A stretch of DNA of 47,291 nt from OFTM382 sp964352615 (GTDB taxonomy: Bacteria; Planctomycetota; Phycisphaerae; Phycisphaerales; UBA1924), in NCBI GenBank assembly GCA_964352615.1, contig CAYGSG010000014.1:1-47291 (forward strand), read 5' to 3'. Under the pieces are notes generated by a model. That model made no database searches, was not told where the DNA came from, and saw only the letters and a list, made by a program, of their open reading frames with translations. The first letter of the stretch is position 1. Each line of letters starts with the position of its first letter. The position numbers and the translations under genes were made by a program. Below are positions 23,660-31,923 of this stretch, piece by piece.

Positions 23660-25888
23660 TTACGGGCAGGGACCGATGAGGCCGAGCAGGGCGAGGAAGT
23701 CGCCAAAGCTGATCAGGCTGTCACCGCCGGGCGTACCAAAGTCGTCGGCGATGTCGCCTGTGCAATCGGGGTTGCCGGTCGCCGGACCGCAGGGACCGAT
23801 GAGGCCGAGCAGGGCGAGGAAGTCGCCGAAGCTGATCATGCCGTCGCCGCCGGGCGTGCCATTGTCGTCGGCGATGTCGCCGATGCAGGGAGTGCTTGCG
23901 GGCACGAGGACAAACTGATCGCCCGCGATGAGGTCGAACCGCACGCCGGGACCGTCGGTGCCGTCGGCACCACGGGTGCTGCCGTTGGCGGTGGGGTCAC
24001 CGACATCGAGTGCGTCGTAGGAGGAGGGCAGGCCGCCAAGCACCTGGTTGTCGATGCTCGTGCCGCCGGTGCCGCCTTCGCTGGCGTGGAAGGCCGCGAC
24101 CTTGATCGGGTCGGTGCCGTTCCAGCCGAGCTCGCCGAGGTCGATGCACAGCTCGTAGCCGGTGGTAACCGCACCAGCGCCCGCGACGCTGGAACTGGTC
24201 ACGCCTGCGGTGTTGGAGTTGTCGACGATGCCGCGAATGAGACCGGTGGCGAGGTTCTCAAGCGGCTGAGTGGCGCCGGCCTGCTGATCGTCGAAGGCCT
24301 CACGCGAAGCCCAGTTGCTGAGAAAAGAGGGACCCTGGAACCCGATGTAGGGGCCATCGAAGCTGACGGGGTTCCCGTCGGCGAGAACGAAGGCCTTGTC
24401 AAAGATGCCGGGATATATCTGTAGGCTGGGGTTGCCCGGGTCGAACGCGCCGGAGTCAGCGATGAGCTGCTGGCCATCGATCGACATACCGATCGGGTTA
24501 CCGAGCGTCTGCATGCCGAGCCAGTAATCAGGCACGAAGTCAGCATCGAAGGTGATGCCGTCGGTATCGAAGATGCTCGCACGGCCCATGCCCAGCAGCG
24601 TGCCGGCGTTGATGTCGCTATTGGCCTCGATCAGCGGGTTCTGGCCCTCGCCGTCGATGGCATCGATGAAGACGTGGAACTTGCGGCCGCCCTGCGGATC
24701 GCCGAGACCCGAGTTGATGTTGGTGAGGAAGTTGCCCGTGAAGAGCATGCACAGGTTGTTGCCGTCGATCCTGGCGTAGAACCCGTTGAGCTCGGACCCG
24801 TTGGAGAAGACCTCGGGAGCGAAGCTGTCAGGACCGGGCTGGCAAGCGCCGCCCTGCACGCCTGCGGTGTTGGAGAAGTCGAAGGTGTAGCGGAGGTCGG
24901 CGGGGTTGCCGCCACTGAAGACATCGCCACCGGCGCCGATGTTCTCGAAGGAGCGGAACTCGCCCTGGAAGCCGCCGCTGCGCATGGCGGGGTCGGCAGC
25001 GTTGATGTCGGCGTACTGAACGAACGAGGTGCCATCACCCACGCCCGTGCCGTGACCGACCGCGATCCAGTAGTCGGCCTCGAAGCCGGCCTCGAAGGTC
25101 AGGCCGCTGCCGGGGCCACCGAATTGGCCATCCGTGCGGCTGAGGAACTCGGCGCGCTCGCCCATGTTGTTGAGGCCGTTGAAGTCGATGTCGGGGTTGT
25201 CGCCGAGGAGGAACTGCTGACCGCCAGCGATGGAGTCGACGAAGATGGAGGTCTTGTTGAAGTTGGACTCAACGTTGCCCGCGATGAAGAGGTAGAGGCG
25301 GCCGCCGTTGACCGCGGCGTAGAGCGCGTTGAGCTCGGAGCCGTTGGCGAGGCCCTGCGTGGCGTCGGTGTTGTCGCCAAAGCCCGTGCGGACGTTCTGC
25401 ACGGCGAGCAGGGTGTAGAGGCCGGCATCGAGCGTGCCGTCGATGACAGGCTCGGCGGCGGCGGTCACACTCGTGTCAAAGGTGGCGCTCTGCGTGCCCG
25501 CGATCTGTTGGAAGTTGATGTTGTTGGTCTGGCCGAGGTTGCCCGAGGTCTGGGGCAGCGTGGGCAGGACCTGGTTGGAGAGGAACCCGTAGTCGCCGCT
25601 GGTGAGCATCACAAGCAGGCTGATGTTGCCGGTGGGGCTTCCGATGGTGGCCAGCGGGATGGACCACTCGAGGCCGGTGATGACGGCGGCGGGATCGCCG
25701 CCGAGGTCGGCGGGGTTGCAGCCGGTGTCACCGGGGCCGGTGTCGCGGAGCGTGGGGTTGGACTGCGTCCACAGCGCGCTGCCGTAGGCCGCGTCCTTTA
25801 CGCCATCGACTGCGATCTGTCCGAGCGCGGTGGTGCTGCCGACAGCCGACACGAGTGCCGACGCTGCGAGAAAGCGGAAAGCCTTCAT
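23660..25888 (-). CDS. Large secreted protein with duplicated module and C-terminal dockerin-like pair
   Basis: 742 residues from ATG 25888, set by GGAGGA 8 nt upstream. The signal peptide is MKAFRFLAASALVSAVGSTT, cleaved near ALGQ. IAVDGVKDAAYGSALWTQSN and VIDGTLDAGLYTLLAVQNVR resemble CBM9-like domain starts. Two modules are duplicated: NGSELNALYAAVNGGRLYLF with EAGFEADYWIAVG, and NGSELNGFYARIDGNNLCML with DADFVPDYWLGMQ. The C-terminus has two copies of GDIADDxGTPGGD and then SFGDFLALLGLIGPC. Probably exported and surface-associated; a sugar-binding role is only a guess. Function unknown. Confidence 0.78.
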   Translation of the reverse strand: MKAFRFLAASALVSAVGSTTALGQIAVDGVKDAAYGSALWTQSNPTLRDTGPGDTGCNPADLGGDPAAVITGLEWSIPLATIGSPTGNISLLVMLTSGDYGFLSNQVLPTLPQTSGNLGQTNNINFQQIAGTQSATFDTSVTAAAEPVIDGTLDAGLYTLLAVQNVRTGFGDNTDATQGLANGSELNALYAAVNGGRLYLFIAGNVESNFNKTSIFVDSIAGGQQFLLGDNPDIDFNGLNNMGERAEFLSRTDGQFGGPGSGLTFEAGFEADYWIAVGHGTGVGDGTSFVQYADINAADPAMRSGGFQGEFRSFENIGAGGDVFSGGNPADLRYTFDFSNTAGVQGGACQPGPDSFAPEVFSNGSELNGFYARIDGNNLCMLFTGNFLTNINSGLGDPQGGRKFHVFIDAIDGEGQNPLIEANSDINAGTLLGMGRASIFDTDGITFDADFVPDYWLGMQTLGNPIGMSIDGQQLIADSGAFDPGNPSLQIYPGIFDKAFVLADGNPVSFDGPYIGFQGPSFLSNWASREAFDDQQAGATQPLENLATGLIRGIVDNSNTAGVTSSSVAGAGAVTTGYELCIDLGELGWNGTDPIKVAAFHASEGGTGGTSIDNQVLGGLPSSYDALDVGDPTANGSTRGADGTDGPGVRFDLIAGDQFVLVPASTPCIGDIADDNGTPGGDGMISFGDFLALLGLIGPCGPATGNPDCTGDIADDFGTPGGDSLISFGDFLALLGLIGPCP
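23667..23881. repeat. Tandem 92-bp direct repeats encoding the C-terminal modules
   Basis: Two nearly identical stretches, about 23667-23758 and 23790-23881 (offset 123 bp), encode the two C-terminal SFGDFLALLGLIGPC modules. The DNA identity is higher than the coding need, with only scattered substitutions, suggesting recent duplication or gene conversion. Confidence 0.75.
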
Positions 25889-26321
25889 ACTGGAATCCTC
25901 CGGGAATACGGGTATCTCTCCTCGCGCGATCGGCCGATCTGGTCGGCCTCCCCTCGCACGCTCAGGAAAGTATAAAGGCGCAACGAACTTGACTCCAGCA
26001 AGAACTTCGCAGAGTTGTAACCCCAAACGGTTTAGTTCACCAATATCCACGTTGGCAACGCTCGGGCACCCGGGGAATCCCGGTTAGTCGAGAGGTTCTC
26101 GGTCGTGGCTGGGGTCGCTGTGCGGGCGGTCGATGCCATGCACCCTTTCGCACAGAGAGACAACCACTTTCCTAAATCGATTTATCTGACGCCTTGCATC
26201 CTGCCGTGCAACTTCTCTATTGACCCTGTTGGCCGCCGCAGATAACGTGGCGATTGGCAGACCATGAGCCCTGCCATAGGGTGGGCCGTGGCTTGTGAAA
26301 GACCGCTGAAAGGATTGATCG
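25889..26321. other. 433-base divergent intergenic region
   Basis: No ORF is supported here. On the minus side TATACT (25974-25969) could be the -10 for the dockerin-like gene, leaving a leader of about 75 nt. That leader includes a small hairpin (GGCCGA-TCTGG-TCGGCC, 25932-25948). On the plus side a good sigma-70 promoter (26220-26248) serves the prepilin gene. The middle (26010-26210) shows nothing recognisable. Confidence 0.5.
26220..26248 (+). promoter_or_regulatory. Sigma-70-type promoter of the prepilin gene
   Basis: TTGACC (26220-26225), a 17-nt spacer, and TAACGT (26243-26248). The transcript would start near 26255 with a leader of about 65 nt, containing AAAGGA 7 nt before the ATG at 26322. 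Confidence 0.55.
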
Positions 26322-27275
26322 ATGCACGCGGGTACGAAGCGACGCTCTCAGGCGACAGCCCGCGGGGGCTTTACGCTGATCGAACTGTTGGTGGTGATTG
26401 CGATCATCGCGCTGCTGATCGGGATCCTGCTGCCGGCGCTGGGCAAGGCGCGCGAAGCTGCTAAACAAGCGGTGTGCCTGAGCGACCTTCGGCAAGGTGG
26501 ACTCATCAACACGTATTACGCCAACGACTGGCGCGACTGGTTCCCCATCATGCCGCACCCAACAACCCAAGATGAGGCCCGGTTTCGGCAGAAAACCGAT
26601 CGGAATAATGGCAACGGCGGCTACTTGGCAGGTCAGCAGTTCTACGGCGGGCTCGCGGGCCTGTACAGCCTCGAACAATGGGGTCCGGACCGCAACACCG
26701 TGGCCCAATTCGGCGGGTACACGCAGGGCATGTACATGGACGGCAACACCGAGCCGCTCCTCGCCGACTACGCGGACACCTATGAGTTTCTGACGTGTGC
26801 ATCGGACCGCGTCGACCGCTGGGGTGGTCGGTCCGCTGTCCTGAACCCGAATGCTTCTTACGCGTCGCGCCCGCTCGAAGTTGTCCCCGAAGCGCCAGCT
26901 CAGCAGGATCTCGTCGTCGCGTACAACATCAGCTACATGTACTACGTCGGCCTCAAGGCCTCAGAAGTCGGCATTCTCGCGCCGATTCCGATTATGGGCG
27001 ATGAGAGCAACGGCAACGACTACGGCGCCAACAGCTTCTATCGCGGTGCAAACGGTGGCACGGCGTTCGAACTGGCGGAGGCGACTGCCCCGGGCTTCTA
27101 CGGCAAGGTGGACAACCACGGTGCCGAGGGAGGACAGTGGGTGTTCTCCGACGGCCACGTCGCTTTCGTCAATGGGAGCACTGAAGAGAAGTTCTTCCAG
27201 AACCCGCCAACCGAACCCGAGAACATCAACACCGGCCTGCCGTTCCGCTCGAACAAGATCTACGCCATCGACTGA
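26322..27275 (+). CDS. Type II pseudopilin / DUF1559-like prepilin
   Basis: 317 residues. The N-terminus MHAGTKRRSQATARGG|FTLI is a prepilin leader: cleavage after Gly16, Phe17 as +1 and Glu21 as the conserved +5 residue. It is followed by the hydrophobic helix VVIAIIALLIGILLPALGKA. The C-terminal WVFSDGHVAFVNGS is the 'DGSV/H-x9-DG' type tail seen in planctomycetal DUF1559 and related prepilin-like proteins. These are expanded families of unknown role, exported by the type II/IV pilus machinery. No peptidase or assembly genes adjoin it. Start supported by AAAGGA 7 nt upstream. Confidence 0.88.
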   Translation: MHAGTKRRSQATARGGFTLIELLVVIAIIALLIGILLPALGKAREAAKQAVCLSDLRQGGLINTYYANDWRDWFPIMPHPTTQDEARFRQKTDRNNGNGGYLAGQQFYGGLAGLYSLEQWGPDRNTVAQFGGYTQGMYMDGNTEPLLADYADTYEFLTCASDRVDRWGGRSAVLNPNASYASRPLEVVPEAPAQQDLVVAYNISYMYYVGLKASEVGILAPIPIMGDESNGNDYGANSFYRGANGGTAFELAEATAPGFYGKVDNHGAEGGQWVFSDGHVAFVNGSTEEKFFQNPPTEPENINTGLPFRSNKIYAID

Positions 27276-27298
27276 GCCAACAACCAGTAACTCTCAAG

Positions 27299-27327
27299 AG
27301 GGCGGGCCGAATGGCTCGCCCTTTCTT
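27299..27327. terminator. Intrinsic terminator after the prepilin gene
   Basis: AGGGCG-G-GCC, loop GAAT, GGC-T-CGCCCT with a central G/T wobble, followed by TTTCTTGT. It lies 24 nt past the prepilin stop and about 20 nt before the end of the convergent rpoN gene, so it may serve both. Confidence 0.72.
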
Positions 27328-27345
27328 GTGCGCACTGGAACGGCT

Positions 27346-28896
27346 TTAGTACTGCTTGCGCAGTCTCGCGCTGGGGATACCGAGCTGGGCGCGGTACTTG
27401 GCGACGGTCCGTCGGGCGATCTCGATGCCGCGCGCCTTGAGCGCGTCGGCGAGCGCATCGTCGCTCATGGGCTTGGCTTTGTCCTCGGCGTCCACCACTT
27501 CTTGCAGGGCGGCCTTGATGGCCTCCCAGCTGATCTCTTCGCCCGAATCGGTCTCGGTGCCGCCGGTGAAGAACCGCCTGAGCGGCACCACGCCGCGCGG
27601 GGTCATGAGGTACTTATCGGCCACGGCCCGGCTGACGGTCGCGACGTGGATGCCGAGCTGCTCGGCGACGAGCGTCATCGGCAGCGGCTTGATCGCTTCT
27701 GGCCCGTAGTCGAAGAAGTCCCGCTGGGCCTCCACCACCACGTTGAGCACCCGCTGGATGGTCTTGCTCCGCTGGCCGACCGCGTCGATGAGCCACTCCG
27801 CGTTGGACTTGTTGGTTTTGAGAAAGTCGCGGTCGCGCTTGGGCACTTCCTTATCACGGATCAGGTCGGCGTACTCGCGGTTGATGCGGAGGTTGGGCAG
27901 CCGTTGGTCGTTGAGGTAAGCGACGTACCGGTCGTGGTCCTCGTCGTACTCGACGATGGCATCGGGCAGGATGGTCTCGACGGGGTCGGTGACAAGCCGT
28001 CGCGCGGGCGAGAGGCTGAGCCGGCGGAGCATGCTCAGGCCCGCCTTGATCTCGTCGAGGCTCTTGCCGGTGCGCTCGGCGATGCGCGGCAGGCGGTTGT
28101 TCATCAGGTCGTCGAGGTGGTCTGTCACCAGCAAGCGGGCCACGCCGATGGTCGCGTGGCGGTCTTCGTCGGAATCCCATCCCTCGTCAAGGTCGGCGCT
28201 GTCGAGTTGGAGCAGCAGGCACTCGCGCGCGTCGCGGGCAGCGATGCCGGCGGGTTCCAAGAACAGTTGGACCGCTGTGAGCGCACGTTCGAGGGTGGGC
28301 ATTTCAAGCACGGGCTGATGCGGTGCGGTTGTGCCGTTGGAGCGTGGCGCGTGGTCGAGGATGTCGACCAGCGGCGTGCGCAGGTAGCCGTCGTCTTCGA
28401 GGGCCATGATGACCTGTTCGCCAGCGACGCGGAGCGCGCCATCAACCTCGCAGAGCCCCCACTGAGAGATGAGCTGGTCGTGCAGCGAAGCCGATCGCGC
28501 GGGCGCGTTGGCCATGGCTTCGTGCTTGGCGTCGCTGCCTCCATCCGAGCGGAGGCGTTTGCGGTCGATGGTGCCGGACTCGAAGCGGTCGCGCCCATCG
28601 GTGAGCGAGTCGGAGTTGTACTCGTTGGCGGCGGCGTCGGGGTTTGCCGCGACAAAGGCATCGAGCCGATCGAAGTCCTCGGCGAGTTCGCCCGCGTGGT
28701 CGTCGGTTCGGCCCTCGGGCTTCTCGCGGGCCTCGGGCTCGACGAGTTCGAGCACGGCGTTGGACGAAAGCTCCAACTCGATGCGCTCTTCAAGTTCAAG
28801 CAGCGGCATCTGCAGGATCTCCATGGACTGGATGACCCTGGGGGCCAGCTTCATCTGCTGGCCGAGCTTGAACTGTTGTCGGGTGTCGAATCGCAT
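27346..28896 (-). CDS. rpoN: RNA polymerase sigma-54 factor
   Basis: 516 residues. Region I has the Gln/Leu-rich LGQQMKLAPRVIQSMEILQM and LPLLELEERI-like pattern. Region II is acidic (EDFDRLDAF, DEGWDSDEDR). The core-binding region has SLSPARRLVTDP and a domain near LPNLRINREYADLI. The HTH is MTLVAEQLGIHVATVSRAVA, followed by MTPRGVVPLRRFF, and the RpoN box ARRTVAKYR is at 494-502. It allows enhancer-dependent transcription of genes such as flagellar and nitrogen genes. A GGAG lies 10 nt before the ATG. No clear -24/-12 promoter was found in this window. Confidence 0.95.
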   Translation of the reverse strand: MRFDTRQQFKLGQQMKLAPRVIQSMEILQMPLLELEERIELELSSNAVLELVEPEAREKPEGRTDDHAGELAEDFDRLDAFVAANPDAAANEYNSDSLTDGRDRFESGTIDRKRLRSDGGSDAKHEAMANAPARSASLHDQLISQWGLCEVDGALRVAGEQVIMALEDDGYLRTPLVDILDHAPRSNGTTAPHQPVLEMPTLERALTAVQLFLEPAGIAARDARECLLLQLDSADLDEGWDSDEDRHATIGVARLLVTDHLDDLMNNRLPRIAERTGKSLDEIKAGLSMLRRLSLSPARRLVTDPVETILPDAIVEYDEDHDRYVAYLNDQRLPNLRINREYADLIRDKEVPKRDRDFLKTNKSNAEWLIDAVGQRSKTIQRVLNVVVEAQRDFFDYGPEAIKPLPMTLVAEQLGIHVATVSRAVADKYLMTPRGVVPLRRFFTGGTETDSGEEISWEAIKAALQEVVDAEDKAKPMSDDALADALKARGIEIARRTVAKYRAQLGIPSARLRKQY

Positions 28897-28984
28897 GGTC
28901 GAGAGGCTCCGCCTGTCGGTCTATCGATGGTATCGGCGGTCGGGCTTTGGCTGCGTTTGTTTTTGGCCCGTGATTTGCAGAGAC

Positions 28985-29052
28985 CAAGTTTGGAGGCTGA
29001 AAAACAATGCAATAAACTGCCATTTTATTTGCTTTTTGATTTTTCGTTATCG
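28985..29052. other. AT-rich patch between rpoN and the protease gene
   Basis: About 65 nt of A/T-rich DNA with A- and T-runs (TTTTATTTGCTTTTTGATTT) in an otherwise GC-rich region. It lies between divergent genes and may act as an UP-element-like or curved segment. No exact promoter could be fixed on either strand. Confidence 0.35.
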
Positions 29053-29145
29053 GCCCGGGCCAAGGCCGCGGTAAGCTGTGCTTCTTCAGTCGGACAACGA
29101 CGACTGGGCACCCCGGCCGTCCGGCAGCCGACCTGCGAGGGAGAC

Positions 29146-31641
29146 ATGACAAGCACCCTGCTACGAGCGAAGAGCGTTCGCGCCTTATTGACATGCGCCG
29201 GATTGACGGCGCTCGCCTCATCGGCGTCGGCCCAGAACATCTGGCAGCCGGGCAATAACAACTGGACCCCCCCGGCGGCGATGGAGATCACCTCCATAAG
29301 TCCAGCCGGGGCCAACATTCTCATAACCAATACCTCTCGCCGCGGCATCGGATTTCAGAACCCCGCCACCGGCGGTTTCACAGGCCGAGCCCTTGTGGTC
29401 ACGGGCGCGGGCGCGGTTGGAGAGGACGGCGATGCAATCCGTGACAGGCTGCAGGTTTCCTACGGCCAGTACACGCACAACTTCCAGCTCTCGAACGCTG
29501 GCGGGGCGATGGCCGATGTCCTCGTTCCCGTGCTCGCGGATGGCGCGATGGCATGGGGCGGCGCTGCGAACAACCAGGCACGGTTCAAGATTCAGGTGGA
29601 TGTGCAATTGTTCCGCCAGGACCCGCGCCCCAACCCGATGGCCCCGCTGCCAAACACCTTTACGGCGGTAGCCGGATTGACCACGCTCGACACGGGTTGG
29701 TTCAACAATCCGGGCGGGGCGGGCAACACCGCATTGAACCAGACATGGATGCATCGCATCGCGAACCAGCCCACTGGCGAGCGGGGGTATCAGTTGCGAG
29801 CATCGATCCGCTCCATCGCGCAGGCGGACTCGGCTGGCGTACTTGGAGCTGTCGGGACCGGCGTGGGCTACAGCTTCAATAGCACCACCCATACGTTAAA
29901 CCGAGGTGTCACGCTGTCTGTTGGTGCAGAGCCCGCCAACTACGCGGCGGCTAACTCTCGCGACGCGGTCTCGGCGGCATGGGCTACAGCTCGTTACAAC
30001 GTGACGGGCCAGGGCGTGAACGTCGGCATCATCGAGCCGGGCAAGGCGACCAACCATGCCTCGTTCGGCGGGCGCCTTACCCGTGCCAACAACGGGCTGG
30101 CCGGCAACGACAACTTCGACAGCGAGCACACCACCGCGGTCGCCTCGATCATCGGTTCGGCCAGCGCCAATGGTGCCAGGCGAGGCGTGGCGTCGGGTGC
30201 CAACCTCATCACGGCGGACACCGCCGAATGGGGTGGCGTGGTCGGTGCGATCAACGAGATGATCAACAACCGGTTCGGCGCGAACAACCCGGGCGTGATC
30301 AACTTCTCGATGAAGGGCGGCATCGCCAACGGGCAGGGCCTCGACTCGATCATCGATGCCAACCAGAACGTCACGTTCGTTTGGGCCGCTGGCAACGACC
30401 GGCTCAATCAGGACAACGTGAACTTTAACTATGTCGGCACCGTGCCCAACCCCAACTATGCGTACAACAACATCGCGGTTGGTGCGCTTGATAGTACGTT
30501 CATGGCGATGGAGGACTTCTCCTCCAACACGCAGGGCAACCTCCCGACCAAGCCCGACGTGGTCGCTCCGGGCGGCTACGTGCTCGGCGCTTCCAACCGT
30601 GACCTCAACAACGACGGCACGCTCAACGACTACACCCGCTCGTTCGTGGGCAACCAGTGGACCAAGACACTCAACCCCAACAGCCCGCGCTACCCAGAGA
30701 CCGGGCGCATCAGCGGCACGAGCTTCGCCGCCCCGCACGTCAGCGGGATCATCGCTCTGGCCCATGAATACGCCAACAACGACGCGGGCCGGTACGACGC
30801 ACGCGCCAAGGACCAGCGTGTCATGAAAGCCGCACTGATCGCAGGAGCACGCACGACCGGCATCGCTGACACCAACGGCCTTGGTTGGCAACAAACGCAG
30901 AACTCCGGCGACCTGACGCCCGCCAGCCCGAGGCGGGTTGGGCGTTCGCTCGACATCACGCTCGGCGGCGGCGTGGCCGATGCCAAAGGCATGCTGGATA
31001 TCTACTCGAACAATGAGGCACGCGTTGCGGACAACAACAACCAGCGCAACTTCCAGATCGATCTTCGGCCCACCATGCTTGAACGCACGGGCTTCTGGGA
31101 TTTGGAAACCGTTGGCGGGATGGCCGGGGCGCGGCCGGGCACAGTGGACTACCTGATGGGCGGCTCGATCGTGCTCGACGACTTCAACAACGCCCAAGGC
31201 GTGGGCTCGCCGATCAGCTATCTGCGCGTTGCGCTCACGTGGAACCGCGAGGTCACGGGAGGGGCGTACGACGCGCTCGACAACCTCGAATTGCAGCTGT
31301 TTATCGACGGATTTACGCCGATGAACATCACCGGCTGGGACCCGGCGTTCGGCGAGGCCGACGCAGTGGACTACAAGATCGCGTTCACCGAGAACGCAGC
31401 GGAAAACGTCAAGCTGTTCGACTTCGAGATCCCATCGCTGTGGCTTTTCGGGCCGGACCTGATCCCCAACGGCATGGTCACGCCGGCAAGCATCTCGAAC
31501 TTCTATCTGCAGGTTCGCAACTTCTCAGCCGAGGATGTCGAGTACGGGATCGCGGCGGCGTTCATCCGCGTGCCGACGCCTGCGGGCACCACGCTGCTCG
31601 TGTTCATGGGCGTTGCCTGTGCGCACCGCCGGCGCCGCTAG
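29146..31641 (+). CDS. Subtilisin-like (S8) secreted protein with Glu at the Asp position
   Basis: 831 residues from ATG 29146, with GAGGGAG just upstream. The signal peptide ends ASSASAQ. The S8 catalytic domain is about 285-560: Glu297 in NVGIIEPG stands where subtilases have Asp (VxVIDTG); His328 is in SEHTTAVASI; oxyanion Asn417 in VWAAGND; Ser526 in GRISGTSFAAPHVSG. So three of the four canonical residues are present. The C-terminal region ends in VPTPAGTTLLVFMGVACA followed by RRRR, a PEP-CTERM-like sorting tail. The same frame is open far upstream, antisense to rpoN, which is not coding. Whether the Glu keeps activity is unknown. Confidence 0.85.
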   Translation: MTSTLLRAKSVRALLTCAGLTALASSASAQNIWQPGNNNWTPPAAMEITSISPAGANILITNTSRRGIGFQNPATGGFTGRALVVTGAGAVGEDGDAIRDRLQVSYGQYTHNFQLSNAGGAMADVLVPVLADGAMAWGGAANNQARFKIQVDVQLFRQDPRPNPMAPLPNTFTAVAGLTTLDTGWFNNPGGAGNTALNQTWMHRIANQPTGERGYQLRASIRSIAQADSAGVLGAVGTGVGYSFNSTTHTLNRGVTLSVGAEPANYAAANSRDAVSAAWATARYNVTGQGVNVGIIEPGKATNHASFGGRLTRANNGLAGNDNFDSEHTTAVASIIGSASANGARRGVASGANLITADTAEWGGVVGAINEMINNRFGANNPGVINFSMKGGIANGQGLDSIIDANQNVTFVWAAGNDRLNQDNVNFNYVGTVPNPNYAYNNIAVGALDSTFMAMEDFSSNTQGNLPTKPDVVAPGGYVLGASNRDLNNDGTLNDYTRSFVGNQWTKTLNPNSPRYPETGRISGTSFAAPHVSGIIALAHEYANNDAGRYDARAKDQRVMKAALIAGARTTGIADTNGLGWQQTQNSGDLTPASPRRVGRSLDITLGGGVADAKGMLDIYSNNEARVADNNNQRNFQIDLRPTMLERTGFWDLETVGGMAGARPGTVDYLMGGSIVLDDFNNAQGVGSPISYLRVALTWNREVTGGAYDALDNLELQLFIDGFTPMNITGWDPAFGEADAVDYKIAFTENAAENVKLFDFEIPSLWLFGPDLIPNGMVTPASISNFYLQVRNFSAEDVEYGIAAAFIRVPTPAGTTLLVFMGVACAHRRRR

Positions 31642-31784
31642 GAACTCGCGCAGCTTGGCTGCATGGCTGAACGAACAGCACGAGCAAGGGCAAGGAGACT
31701 TCCGCTTAGGACATGCCCGAGCATCGAACTTGATGGTCGTTTCCGTGCCCTCGCTCGCGCGTCGGGCTCGTTGGAACGCCAAGA

Positions 31785-31823
31785 CCCTCACCCCAGCCCT
31801 CTCCCACCGGGGGCGGGAGAGGG
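31785..31823. repeat. CCCTCACCC-type intergenic repeat, copy 1
   Basis: CCCTCACCCC followed by a perfect 9-bp hairpin CCCTCTCCC / GGGAGAGGG (31797-31805 / 31815-31823). This pattern is a well-known dispersed intergenic repeat in many GC-rich bacteria. A second copy is at 34472-34523. Confidence 0.65.
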
Positions 31824-31878
31824 AAGAAGAATTCGCGTGCTCACACGCTCGGCTCTGACAGATGCACCGCCGCGACTT

Positions 31879-31898
31879 CCGAGGGCTTGCGCCCTCGG
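31879..31898 (-). terminator. Hairpin downstream of the PhoX-like gene
   Basis: CCGAGGGC-TTGC-GCCCTCGG is a perfect 8-bp stem, 25 nt past the PhoX-like stop. No T-run follows on the minus strand, so the role is uncertain. Confidence 0.4.
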
Positions 31899-31923
31899 CG
31901 AGTTGGAGAGGATGCCCGTAGGC

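Noticed and set aside
24674..25975. 433-codon plus-strand open frame
   Set aside because: It is antisense to the dockerin-like secreted gene, which has a signal peptide, ribosome site and C-terminal modules.
26851..29145. Long plus-strand open frame upstream of the protease gene
   Set aside because: It runs antisense through rpoN and through the prepilin gene in another frame; the encoded sequence lacks domains and the protease has its own signal peptide and ribosome site at 29146.
29896..31197. 433-codon minus-strand open frame
   Set aside because: It is antisense to the S8 catalytic domain.
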